In this document: piece after piece, positions 36,011 through 46,159 of the stretch | How the letters are laid out: every line of letters begins with the position of its first letter | How positions within the stretch are numbered: the first letter of the stretch is position 1 | Assembly: GCA_964036665.1 (NCBI GenBank) | Contig: OZ038527.1 | Location: 24,451,901 to 24,515,900 of the forward strand | Length of the DNA stretch: 64,000 nucleotides | Source: Gordius sp. MW1 | Lineage: Eukaryota > Nematomorpha > Gordioida > Gordea > Gordiidae | Reading direction: 5' to 3' | Position numbers and translations under genes: made by a program | Notes under the pieces: generated by a model | What the model saw: the letters and a program-made list of their open reading frames with translations, nothing else | Database searches by the model: none | Told to the model about the DNA's origin: nothing

Positions 36011-37684
36011 AAAACTCGGCCTTCGGCCCTCGTGGGAAGGGGGGAGAAGGGAAGGGAAGAGGGGAAGGGAAGGGGGGACGACTCATCTGTACTTCGTATA
36101 AATGTATCATATTTGCTATGCAATTTATGGGCGAGAGAGGTGGGAAGGGGCGAGAATGCCTATAGGGGGGTATTAAATGCCTAATGATTAATTAATTATT
36201 TATACAAATTTTCCATTTATAGGCAAAATGTAATATAGGCAAAATGTAATATAGGCAAAATGTAATTTAGGCAAAATGTAATATAGGCAAGGGTTAGGGT
36301 TAGATTTAGTGTTTGCATCTAGTTGCGTATTACATTAGTTTTTATGGCCTTTAGTGATTATGGGTCTAACAAACATTATATTATAAAACATCACAATGTT
36401 AAGAATTTGCAGAATTGTTGGGAGAAATTTTTTGTTGAATTTGAACAATTTTTAATTAAAAAAATTAAAAATTTGGCCAATGGTCATTTTTTCTCCATTG
36501 GTCAGTACCAACAGATACTCTAGAAGTCAATGATAGCCAAAAAAACGGAAAAAAAATTTTGATGCTCACTTTGGCCAATGGTCATTATTTCCATTGGTCA
36601 GCAGCCAGCACACGGTAAAAGTGGATATAAATTCATAAGAGTAAAAAAAACGGAAAAAAAGTTTTCGAATCACATTTTGGCCAATGGTCATTTTATTTCA
36701 TTGGTCAGCAGCCAGCGGACGGCCAAAAAGTTATAATAGCAATGGTAGAAACAGGAACAATCATAATAGTAAAAAAAAAGGAAAAAAATAATTTCGATTC
36801 ACATTTTGGCCAATGGTCATTTTTCCATCGGTCAGGAGCCAGCGGACGGCCAAAAAGTCATAATAGCAATGGTAGTAACAGGAACAATCATAATAGTCAA
36901 AAAAAAACGAAAAAATAAACTCGGATTCACATTTTGGCCAATGGTCATTTTTTCATTGGTCAGCAGCCAGCGGACGGCCAAAAAGTCTTATTATCAATGT
37001 TAGTAACAAGAACAATCATAAGAGTCAAAAAAACTCCGGGATTCTAACCCAAAAACTAGTTAAATTGCTTAGCAATTAAAAGTAAACAACTTTTATTTAT
37101 GTTTATTATATAATAAAGTGAAACAATAATAGAACAAGCGGACGGCCAAAAAGTCATATTATCAATGATAGTAACAGGAAAAATATATTAATTTAATTTA
37201 AAAAATAAAAAAAAAATTTGCCCTCTCCGGGAATCGAACCAGCAATTCAGAACGTTCGCCGGGGTTCGAACCCACATTAATAGAGGCATAGGCTTTTGTA
37301 GGGGCACAGGGACCCATATCAGTAGAGGCATAGGCCCTTGTAGTGGAGGGAATAGGGTAATTATAGCAATTAATATCAATGTTACCCAATTTAAAAACGA
37401 ATAGATATACTTATGCATTAATTTAACGTAGCAATTAAAACCCGACCCCGCCCGAAAGCGAGGGAGATAGAGATGAGGGGTGGGGCACCTCTTACGCATT
37501 AATTTAAAAAATAACACAGCGAGGGAGATAGAGATGAGGGGTGGGGCACCTCTTTCTCATGCATTAATTTAAAAAATCGATAACCTAATATACCCAATGC
37601 AAATAGATAGGAGGGTAACGGACGGACAACGGACGGACGGACGGACAACAAAAAACGAGCCCATAAATTGCATAGCAATTAATA
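36011..37684. mobile_element. Repeat R2: second copy of the R element
   Basis: Same ends and layout as R1: AACTCGGCCTTCGGCCCTCG start, TAGGCAAAATGTAATA x4, GGGTTAGGGTTAG (about 36291-36303), five CCAATGG/CCATTGG array units (36475-36960), duplicated GAGGGGTGGGGCACCTC, (GGAC)n near 37617-37645, terminal AATTGCATAGCAATT. Differs by lacking most of the 63-bp tandem and by having a tRNA-like 3' half at 37215-37285. Confidence 0.65.
37215..37285 (-). other. tRNA-like 3' half within R2
   Basis: On the minus strand GGTTCGATTCCCGG is a strong pol III B box/T-arm, and a second GGTTCGAACCCC lies just upstream of it. A-box and acceptor pairing are not recognisable. The surrounding AATTTG-CC-CTCC context is shared with the fuller tRNA-like copy in R3. 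Confidence 0.4.
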
Positions 37685-38200
37685 TGGTTTTACACTATAA
37701 TAGAATGGGTTACTTTTGAATGTAAAGGTATTTGTTATGAAATTAGATAGGTGCAAGATATTAACCTCAACATTTTTATTTTATTAATTTAATAATGATA
37801 CTTTTATTAATTCCATTAAAACCTTGTAATGTGTGTAGGGTATCCTTCCCCTCCCCCCTCCCTACGCGTTTTGTTATATTATTTTTTCCCTCATCATGGG
37901 TGTGTGATTTTCTCCCCAGTATAATATTAATATCACACTTCAATGATTATTGTATACGCATTCACAACGCATTGTGATTAGAGGTGTGCACGGATCAAAT
38001 TTTTTTGATCCGATCCGATCCTAGGGGTTTTTGAAAAATTTTATATCCGTCCGATCCGATCCGAGTTTTTTAAAATCTAAATCCGATCCGATCCGAGTTT
38101 TTTAAAATCTAAATCCAATCCGATCCGATCCGAAATTTTTAAATTAAAATTTTACGAACAGAACTTTTTATTGATGATTAAATTCAAAATACATAAAAAT

Positions 38201-40402
38201 AAACTCGGGCCTTCGGCCCTCGTGGGAAGGGGGAGAAGGGAAGGGGAGTAGGGGAAGGGAAGAGGGGAAGGGGGAACTCTACTATACTCCGTATAAACGT
38301 AGCATATTTGCTATGCAATTTATGGGCGAGAAAGGTGGGAAGGGGCGAGAATGCCTATAGGGGGTATTAGATGCAAAATAATTAGTTAATTAGTTATAGG
38401 CCCTTGTAGGGGAGGACATAGGGTAATTATCAATGTTAACCAATTCAAAAACGAAAAAAAATTTCGATTTATTTGGCCAATGGTCATTTTTTTATTGGTC
38501 AGTAGCCAGCGGACGGTCAAAAATTCATATTATCATTGGTATTAACATGAACAAATATTAATTTAATTTAAAAAAATTTAAAAAAAAAATTTGTCCCCTC
38601 CCTGAATTGAACCCCACACCTCCAGTTAACAAGCCGGCGATATAACCACTATACCATGCCGGCTTTAAAATAGTAGAAGTTATTATGTTATTTATATAGA
38701 TAATGAAATAATAAAGTTGTGTTTTATGTTTAGAAAATCAATATATTTCGTCGGTCAGTAGCCAGCGGACGGTCAAAAAGTCATATTATCAATTGTATTA
38801 ACAAAAACAAAATATTAATTTAATGTAAAAAAATATTAAAAAAAAAAGTTTTTTTTTAGTTTTGAAAAAGGGCTAAATTCTTAAACTACCAGCCCGATTC
38901 GCTCGAAACTTTACCCGTAGGTGCCCAGGGCGGCCGGGGGTAAAATAACCTTTTCAGATTCTTAAAATACCTTTTCATTTTAAAAATATCGGACATTTCC
39001 CTGCCACACGTGCGGTGTAATATCTATGACACGTAGAAAAATTTTACTAATTATATAAACTTACGCGCGCCATCTAATAAAGTACAATTCGTGTTTGAGT
39101 TTAATAGTAGATTCAATTTAATTAGAAATAACGGGCTATGATTATACCTTTGAAGGAGGTTTCGAATTTTGTGTTAGTTTCTATCGATATATTTTATCGT
39201 AAATTAGAATATAATACCTATATTATTTTTTTAAATATTACTTTTTAGGTTTTCTATGAAATCACAATCTAATTAAATGACATATATTAACCCAATAAAA
39301 AAATATATAAGCATTTATAAGGTTAAAAATATATATTACATAGTTGGCTGTCTGTTAGACCATCTATAATAAATTTTTAGGTTATATATAAAATTTGGCC
39401 AATGGTCATTTTTTTTCATTGGTAAGCAGCCAGGACACGGTAAAAGTGGATATAAATTCATAAGTCAAAAAAAACGAAAAAAAAAAAATTTCGAATCACA
39501 TTTTGGCCAATGGTCATTTTTTTCCATTGGTCAGCAGCCAGGACACAGTAAAAGTGGATATAAACTTATAATAGTCAAAAAAAAACGAAAAAAAAAATTT
39601 CGAATCACATTTTGGCCAATGGTCATTTTTTTCCATTGGTCAGCAGCCAGGACACGTTAAAAGTGGATATAAATTCATAATAGTCAAAAAAAACTAAAAA
39701 AAAATTTTCGAATCATATTTTGGCCAATGGTCATTTTTTTCCATTGGTCAGCAGCCAGGACACGGTAAAAGTGGATATAAATTCATAAGTCAAAAAAAAA
39801 ACGAAAAAAAAAATTTTCGAATCACATTTTGGCCAATGGTCATTTTTTTCCATTGGTCAGCAGCCAACGGACGGCCAAAAAGTCATAATAGCAATGGTAG
39901 TAACAGGAACAATCATAATAGTCAAAAAAAAACGAAAAAATAAACTCGGATTCACATTTTGGCCAATGGTCATTTTTTCATTGGTCAGCAGCCAGCGGAC
40001 GGCCAAAAAGTCTTATTATCAATGATAGTAACAAGAACAATCATAAGAGTCAAAAAAAACTCCGGGATTCTAACCCCAAAACTAGTTAAATTGCATAGCA
40101 ATTACCAAAATTTAAATATAGATACCAAAATTTAAATATAGATATACTTATGCATTAATTTAACGTAGCAATTAAAACCCGACCCCGCCCGAAAGCGAGG
40201 GAGATAGAGATGAGGGGTGGGGCACCTCTTGATAAAGATGAGGGGTGGGGCACCTCTTTCTCATGCATTAATTTAAAAAATCGATAACCTAATATACCCA
40301 ATGCAAATAGATAGGGAGGGTAACGGACAGACAACGGACAACGGACAGACAACGGACAACGGACAACCAAAAACGAGCCCATAAATTGCATAGCAATTAA
40401 TA
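38201..40402. mobile_element. Repeat R3: third R element copy, nested in hAT
   Basis: Same start (AAACTCGGGCCTTCGGCCCT) and end (GAGCCCATAAATTGCATAGC then AATTAATA) as R1 and R2. It carries a tRNA-like segment (38593-38663), a unique section at 38860-39380, then seven or so CCAATGG/CCATTGG array units (39397-39990) and a GGACAGACAACGG microsatellite (about 40322-40368). Confidence 0.65.
38593..38663 (-). other. tRNA-like sequence / tRNA-derived pol III promoter in R3
   Basis: Minus strand: GCCGGCATGGTATAGTGGTT matches a tRNA 5' end with A box and D-arm; it is followed by an anticodon-like arm (CCGG, loop CTTGTTAA, CTGG) and GGGGTTCAATTC as B box/T-loop. The acceptor ends do not pair (5' GCCGGC has no 3' partner), so this is a tRNA-derived or SINE-like module rather than a functional tRNA. 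The loop would place GTT at the anticodon if read as a tRNA. Confidence 0.5.
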
Positions 40403-40443
40403 AGGTATAGCAATTTTAATAGACCTGAAATAAATATAAAATT

Positions 40444-40755
40444 TTATTTGACTAATTCCATGATATCATATAAAAATAATAAAGAATCTAAATTTTTTGG
40501 TTTAATTCGCGTTCTTCTTTCTTCTAATGTTCTTCCAGCCACCGAGAAATTTCTTTCCGAAGTGGTAGAGGTAGCAGGTATAGCTAAAACTTTATTTGCC
40601 AGCTTATAAAGCCTTGGCAGGACTGTTTGATATGAAACCCACCCAGCAAATCTTTTTTTGAATCATATTTGCAATCTTCATTTTTTAAAGAAAGGTAAAT
40701 TGAGATTTCATCGGTAAGGTGAGAGGTGGTATTGGGCATCAAAAATGGTAAAGTA
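40444..40755 (-). pseudogene. hAT transposase C-terminal dimerisation domain
   Basis: An open minus-strand stretch of about 100 codons ending TAA at 40444. It reads TSHLTDEISIYLSLKNED, then RLYKLANKVLAIPATSTTSE, then RNFSVAGRTLEERRTRIKP and LDSLLFLYDI. LAIPATS-SERxFS-AG-xxxRRxRxxPxNxxxLLFL is the hallmark of the hAT C-terminal domain (hATC), which mediates transposase dimerisation. The catalytic core and zinc-finger N-terminus are absent from the element, so it cannot be autonomous. Confidence 0.85.
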
Positions 40756-40985
40756 AAAAAGAATGCAAAGATAATTATGAAAAGGTATACTAAAAATTAT
40801 TAATTTAATTAATTAGAACTTATTGTTGTTTATTTTAAATTTGAAAATCCGATCCGACTAAAATATAATGTTGATCCGATCCGATCCGATCCGACTTCCA
40901 AAATTAAAATGTTGATCCGATCCGATCCGAGTTCGGACGGATTGGATCGGATGTCGGATCGGATTGACCCGTTCACACCTCTAAT

Positions 40986-42061
40986 TCTGATACACAAAAG
41001 ATAGATAGTTAATATATACGCATCATATATTATAATCTCTTTGTTTCATACCTATATATTTTTGCTATGGGTTGAAAATACGTAAATTATATTTTTTAAT
41101 TCGCTGATTTTTTAATTCATAATTAAAAAATCTTCACCATCCTGAAAGGACAGACTTCCCCTTATCCTTATTCCTGAGGATTTATAAGTGTGCAACTAAT
41201 AACTTATGTTCGATAATGGTTATATCAAATGTTTTGAACATAGATATAAGGGTCTACTTATATTTGTCGTAACTAAGGATTTCAGCCAGTTCAAATAGGC
41301 TATTAAGGTAAATATAAATAAACCTTAATTTAGTATGTCTATAATTATTAATTCTTTTTATTAAATGAATATTTTTGCATGTCGTGGCAGACAGGATAGC
41401 TTTACAATTTTAATAAATTGTTTTTATAATTTGCTTATACTATAGAAACGGAACTCTTTACAATTTAGTAACGTAGTGTACAAGCGTAGTAGTAACATGT
41501 TTTTATAATTTAAAATTTTATTTGAAGTTATAAACATTTTAAAAACTGATATAAAATATAAAAACGGATAATATATAGTAAAGTAGCACAAGCGACATTA
41601 AACATGTTTCTACGATTTTAAATACAAAAATCTTAAATTTTCTTTATATATATATTTAAAAAATGGAAAAATCAGGGGAAAAATTAATAAAGTATGAAAT
41701 TTAAAGTCGAGACATGTCGAGAATTCTCGTAGAGACAAGACCGAGATTTTCCTAACCCGAGACGAGGCGAGATTTGGATAATCGCACCCGAGACGAGCGT
41801 GAGGAGATTTGGCTTCCGAGGAGATCGAAACACTAATTTTATTTATAAATCCAACAGAACTCAACTAATTGATGGATTAATTCCATTCCACACAACTCCA
41901 TTCTAGTCAACTCTTTCAAATCCTATTATTCACTCGACTCTGCTCATGTTTTAAATCACATCGTGCATTTCGATGCCATGTCTCATATGGCGTTGCAATC
42001 CTTGTTTCTAATCGCAAATCTAACACTTTTCCCTTTTGTTTTTTTGATTTTTAATAAACAA
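40986..42061. other. AT-rich spacer with CGAGA-type repeat
   Basis: No exon seen. Around 41700-41830 CGAGA/TCTCG motifs recur as at 32690-32810; the open frame over them is repeat-driven. Confidence 0.5.
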
Positions 42062-42390
42062 TCTTATATATAAAAATGAAACTATGTGTGTGTGTGTATA
42101 TGCCGCCATCATTTGAAAAACTACCCGACCGATTTGGCTCAAAATATCACAGTTTATTCCTGACACTCCGGAGCATGTTTTTAGATTGGTTCGAGCCAAA
42201 TCGGTCCAGTAGTTGTCGAGTATTCGTACGCGTTGCACTGTATACGGAAATAGAATAATAGAAATAGAACATATAGACATCAAACTTTATTTTTACTTCG
42301 ATAACCGCTTTATCATCATATATGCTCTAAAATTTCACCATAATTTAATACACACGGGTAACTGGCAAAACAACGTTAGCCGGGTTCATC
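42062..42390 (+). mobile_element. Non-autonomous Helitron
   Basis: Begins TCTTATATATAAAAATGAAA after an A and ends AGCCGGGTTCATCTAG before a T: the TC...CTAG ends and A/T target expected of Helitrons. It contains a (GT)n run and two mutually inverted CGATTTGGCTC-type segments (about 42128 and 42195). A GC-rich GTTAGCCGGGTT stem-like segment lies just before the 3' end. No Rep/helicase. Confidence 0.7.
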
Positions 42391-43006
42391 TAGTATATAT
42401 ATATAATTAATAATGTTTTAAACTTCCATAAAATTATAATATTTACGGTATAAAAATAGAAATTTAATAACACTTTTGGTCAGGATGGAAGTAACCCATC
42501 AAAACAAATCCCACGACTGTGGGACCAAATACTTGATAAGAAAAAGAAGATAAAAATAGAAATTGAACTCTGATTTATAATCCCCAATAAGGATAGAATG
42601 TTATTTTAAGATCAATCCTTTTAATTGTTAGTCTAATAAAATCTTACCAAAAAATAACATCTAATGTAAAATAGTCATCATAGCCATCAGCAATTTTGTA
42701 AATAAATTCAACATTTAAATAATTATTTTTTAAATAGGTTTAGATACCTTTAGAGTCAAGGACCAAATCCCTCTCCCTTTAATTTTATTACTTCATTGCA
42801 AACGTTATTAACCAATATAAAAATGCAATTTACCATTAATGCCGTTTACCGTTAGAGTATCCCCATATAATATTGGAGCCAATACCAGTTGTGCAAACAT
42901 AAAATTTATGAGAGGACACAGATTGGCGGAAAACGCTTTAACATTCCATTACTATTAAGGATTTGCTTAAAAATATAATGGTGGAAACCAAATATAAAAA
43001 ATACTA

Positions 43007-43184
43007 AAAATGGCAAACAATGTGGATTTTATAAAACAAAATCTTTAGACATATGGCCCGTGTTGGCTATTGACGAATCTGATGAATAATTATTTTTTAT
43101 TTTTAATATTATTTTATGCCCGTTTATTGTATATTTCATGTATGAATTTTACCTAATAAAAGCATTTAACATAAAAAAAAGAAG
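43007..43184 (+). mobile_element. 3' end of an RLE-LINE copy, 5'-truncated
   Basis: The frame FYKTKSLDIWPVLAIDESDE then TAA (43089) aligns with the LINE C-terminus YKAFSDTWPL.LDEDE at 32345-32396. The tail TTTTACCTAATAAAAGCATTT and short A-run match the 3' UTR of the copies at 32480 and 54580. Diverged, so an older insertion, lying about 190 bp upstream of the carbonic anhydrase start. Confidence 0.65.
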
Positions 43185-43374
43185 TATTTAGCCTTACAAT
43201 TAATTTTTATGCATATAATTAATTAAAACTATTAATAATATATCTAATTTGCCTCATTAATATTTGAAACAATAACACAGAAAATCATTATCTTTCTCGA
43301 AAAAACTGTGACAATCAGTTTGAATTCTATTGTTGAAACAACAGTTAACCTAACTAATTCAAATAACCTGCGTA

Positions 43375-45481
43375 ATGTTACCTTCACTTGTAAACAAATT
43401 GTGGATTAATAATTTTGCGATTCTTAAGATATTGAGAATCACCTATTTCCATGCAATCACAAGAATCTTTTTAATAATACAACTAATTTTTAAATCATAT
43501 GGTATACACGTGCAAATCGCCAACATTAGTAAATTGGAAGTGAAATGGGCATATAGTGGAATTTTGGGCCCATCCCATTGGCCTATGTTATATCCTTATT
43601 GTGGTGGATTTCGCCAATCCCCTGTCAATATTTTAAGTGAGAATGCAGTCTACGACCCCACACTGAGACCATTTGTAACTTCACAGATGATTGACGTGCG
43701 AGAACTGAACTTAGTGATGGAGAATACAGGTAAGACCTTAAAAATTACGATACGTGGCGATCGACCTATAATTAGTGGCGGTGGCCTACCCGATTTGTAT
43801 CAGGGTTGGCAATTTCATTTTCATTGGGGCGAAAGAAACAAAGAAGGTTCAGAACACACCATCGATTTTAGGCAATACCCAATGGAGGTAAGCAACAGGG
43901 AAACATAAGCAAATGTGTTTTTTGAATATAATTTTTGACTTTCATTACTTAGAGATTTAAATATTAATATTATATAGTAAGTTTTTAAAATCCATAACTA
44001 TTTAATCTAATCGCATTTTAAAGTGATCTTACATATATATTTTTAAAGTTTATTTATTCTCAATACTGGTCCATTTGCCGTCTAATATCATAAACCCATA
44101 TAATGGAGTTATAAGCACCTAACAATAACGTAAATTAAAATTCCTAACTCAATCTTTATCCAGGGCACGATGTTTGCATAAACTTATTTTTATATATCTA
44201 AACATTCACTTACTTATCTATGATAAACAATACTCTTAATATTTCTACATTTATCATGGTGAAGATGCACTTCATATTTTACAAAACGCAATATGAAAAT
44301 ATGTCCGAAGCATTGAAAGATCCCAACGGTCTAGCCATATTTGCAACTTTATTTGAAATTGGAGATTATAACGTCAATTTTAAACCTATCCTTAATTGCA
44401 TTGAACAAGTTATGTATGAAGGTAAAAAAACATAAATTTAAGATAAAATAAAAATATGACGATTCAAAATTTAATAAGTTACAACGACTTATATTTAATT
44501 ATTAGCATGCATGGATGCATTTAACGAATCTTTATAGAGTTTGTTAGTTTTCAACAATATAAAAACTCGGGCAAAGTCAATTTTTTATTTCTGCACTTCT
44601 ATACTTGCGAGGCTTGAAATTTTATGTTGTAATTAAAATCATTTGTAGACCTAATACATTTTAAAGTTTTGTACAACTAATAAATTATCACAGGCGACAA
44701 AACGGATATAGCCAGCTTTTCACTCAGATCATTCTTTCCCCCTAACCTGCGGGTATGCACCAATATTCCTATCATTATTTTGCAAGGCATATATATTAAA
44801 GGGTTTCCCAAATATAATTATAAATTTATTAACGGTCCATTAGAATGTATTTGTTAGTTATCTATAATTAATGTCAACTAGACTGCATATCTAGGCAAAA
44901 CTAAAACGTTAGTGCTGTAAATAAACTCAGCCTTAAGGTTGCATTAAGGATTATTGAGATCTTTATATATTTAGGAGATATACAAGGTTTTACTTAAAAT
45001 TCATATATAAATATATACTTTTAGACAACCTTTTAGATCTTGATAACAAGTATAAGTTAAGTAATTTAAACATATTATAACCCACTTTTAAATTGAAAAA
45101 TGCTTTGTTGATATATAGGATTACTACAGGTATTCTGGATCTTTGCCCGTTCCAGACTGTAATGAAGTGGTGTTATGGACAGTATTTTCGGACACTCTTA
45201 AATTATCCCAAGAACAGATGAATGCCTTCAGAGTTCTCAAATCTAGACCTAAATATTCTCCGTACCAACATGATTTAGTTAATAATTTCAGACCACAACA
45301 AAAATTGTACGATCGATTAGTGACTACGTCGCACAGGAGACATGTTAAAACACCCCGAAAGAAAAAAGTATTGACTGCGGGTGGTGATTTATTTAGTGAT
45401 ATAGAGTATGACGAAGAAGTTTTGCCCGCTGAATTAAACAAAGAAATCGAAAAAGAGATGTTAGACGACAAATTAGGATAA
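43375..45481 (+). CDS. Alpha-carbonic anhydrase with altered active-site loop
   Basis: Zn-dependent CO2 hydratase family. Exons 43375-43887, 44265-44421, 44694-44752, 45119-45481 join in frame (about 363 residues from the chosen ATG). Landmarks: WAYSGILGPSHW, CGGFRQSPVNIL, zinc ligands in QFHFHWG (His148, His150), GSEHTID (Glu160), third ligand in YPMEMHFIFY across the exon 1/2 junction (His173), DYYRYSGSL and EVVLWTVF. All three His are present, but the usual SLTTPPC reads SLPVPDC, so the Thr199 gatekeeper position is Pro253. A basic then acidic C-terminal tail (TPRKKKV... then EELNK-like) extends past the fold. The N-terminus up to residue ~55 is hydrophobic and uncertain: signal/anchor, or partly intron. 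It converges with the TEX11-like gene. Confidence 0.9.
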
Positions 45482-46159
45482 ATGTACTTATGCCTGCCTT
45501 TAAATTTAATTAGCAATGTGTGAATGACGGGATTAATAAAAAGTTTGTTAATAAACAGCTACGACTTTAATAATGTGCGATTTGTAGATTTAATAATTAT
45601 AACCATAATTTTTTTTTCACGAGGGGAAGTTTTAGATTTTAAAGAAACAAATAATTATAATTATGATATACACGAATAAAAAATATAAAAAGCGCTATAA
45701 CTAAAAGGATGGCATCAAAATCTAAATTTATTAAAATGTGAATCATTGCTTATATAGGAATGTTCAGAATACGGAAATACGAGCTCATATATTAAAATCA
45801 GTGCCCTAATATCCTAAAGTATTTATAATTTTTTAAAATTGGTAATTTACCTTAGCTCTACTTTTACATTGATATAATTGTTTTCTTAAGTAACAATAAT
45901 ACAATATAAGAACTATTAAATCATGAAACATTTTTACATATTTAACCTGACAATCTTAACTAATATTACCTGTTATTATAATTTTATAAAAAATTGTATT
46001 TCTATAAACCTATTAAAACCATTATATGTCCCTGTTAAATCAAATTTACCCAAAATTCGTTTATTTTTAATATTAAAATTGCATATAATCCCCCAAATCG
46101 ATATATAGTAGATTCACTAAAATCAACGATTATTTATTGTAATTAAAGTATTTGTAAGT
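45482..46159. other. Convergent intergenic region between CA and the TEX11-like gene
   Basis: About 680 bp of AT-rich sequence between two converging stop codons. AATAAA occurs at about 45534 and 45677 on the plus strand. No gene seen; short frames here are noise. Confidence 0.6.

Larger units (their letters stand above)
37979..40985 (-). mobile_element. hAT transposon interrupted by repeat R3
   Basis: Terminal repeats TAGAGGTGTGCACGGATC (left) and complement of TAGAGGTGTGAACGGGTC (right). Flanks ATTGTGAT and ATTCTGAT match at 7 of 8 positions, an 8-bp hAT-type duplication. Both sub-terminal regions are filled with GATCCGATCCG repeats. The right arm still encodes the transposase C-terminus on the minus strand (separate entry); the rest of the transposase is missing, and 38201-40402 is repeat R3. 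Confidence 0.75.

Noticed and set aside
34156..37003. Several 60-110-codon frames across the R1 and R2 arrays
   Set aside because: They translate the tandem units (MANGHFF.., WPMVIF..) in different frames; no conserved coding constraint is visible.
38593..38663. Functional tRNA-Asn gene
   Set aside because: Acceptor stem does not pair, T-stem is poor, and the sequence is part of a repeat; called tRNA-like instead.
41610..41864. 84-codon minus-strand frame
   Set aside because: Driven by the CGAGA simple repeat; no family features.
45124..45516. 130-codon minus-strand frame
   Set aside because: Antisense shadow of the carbonic anhydrase last exon, which has clear family motifs.
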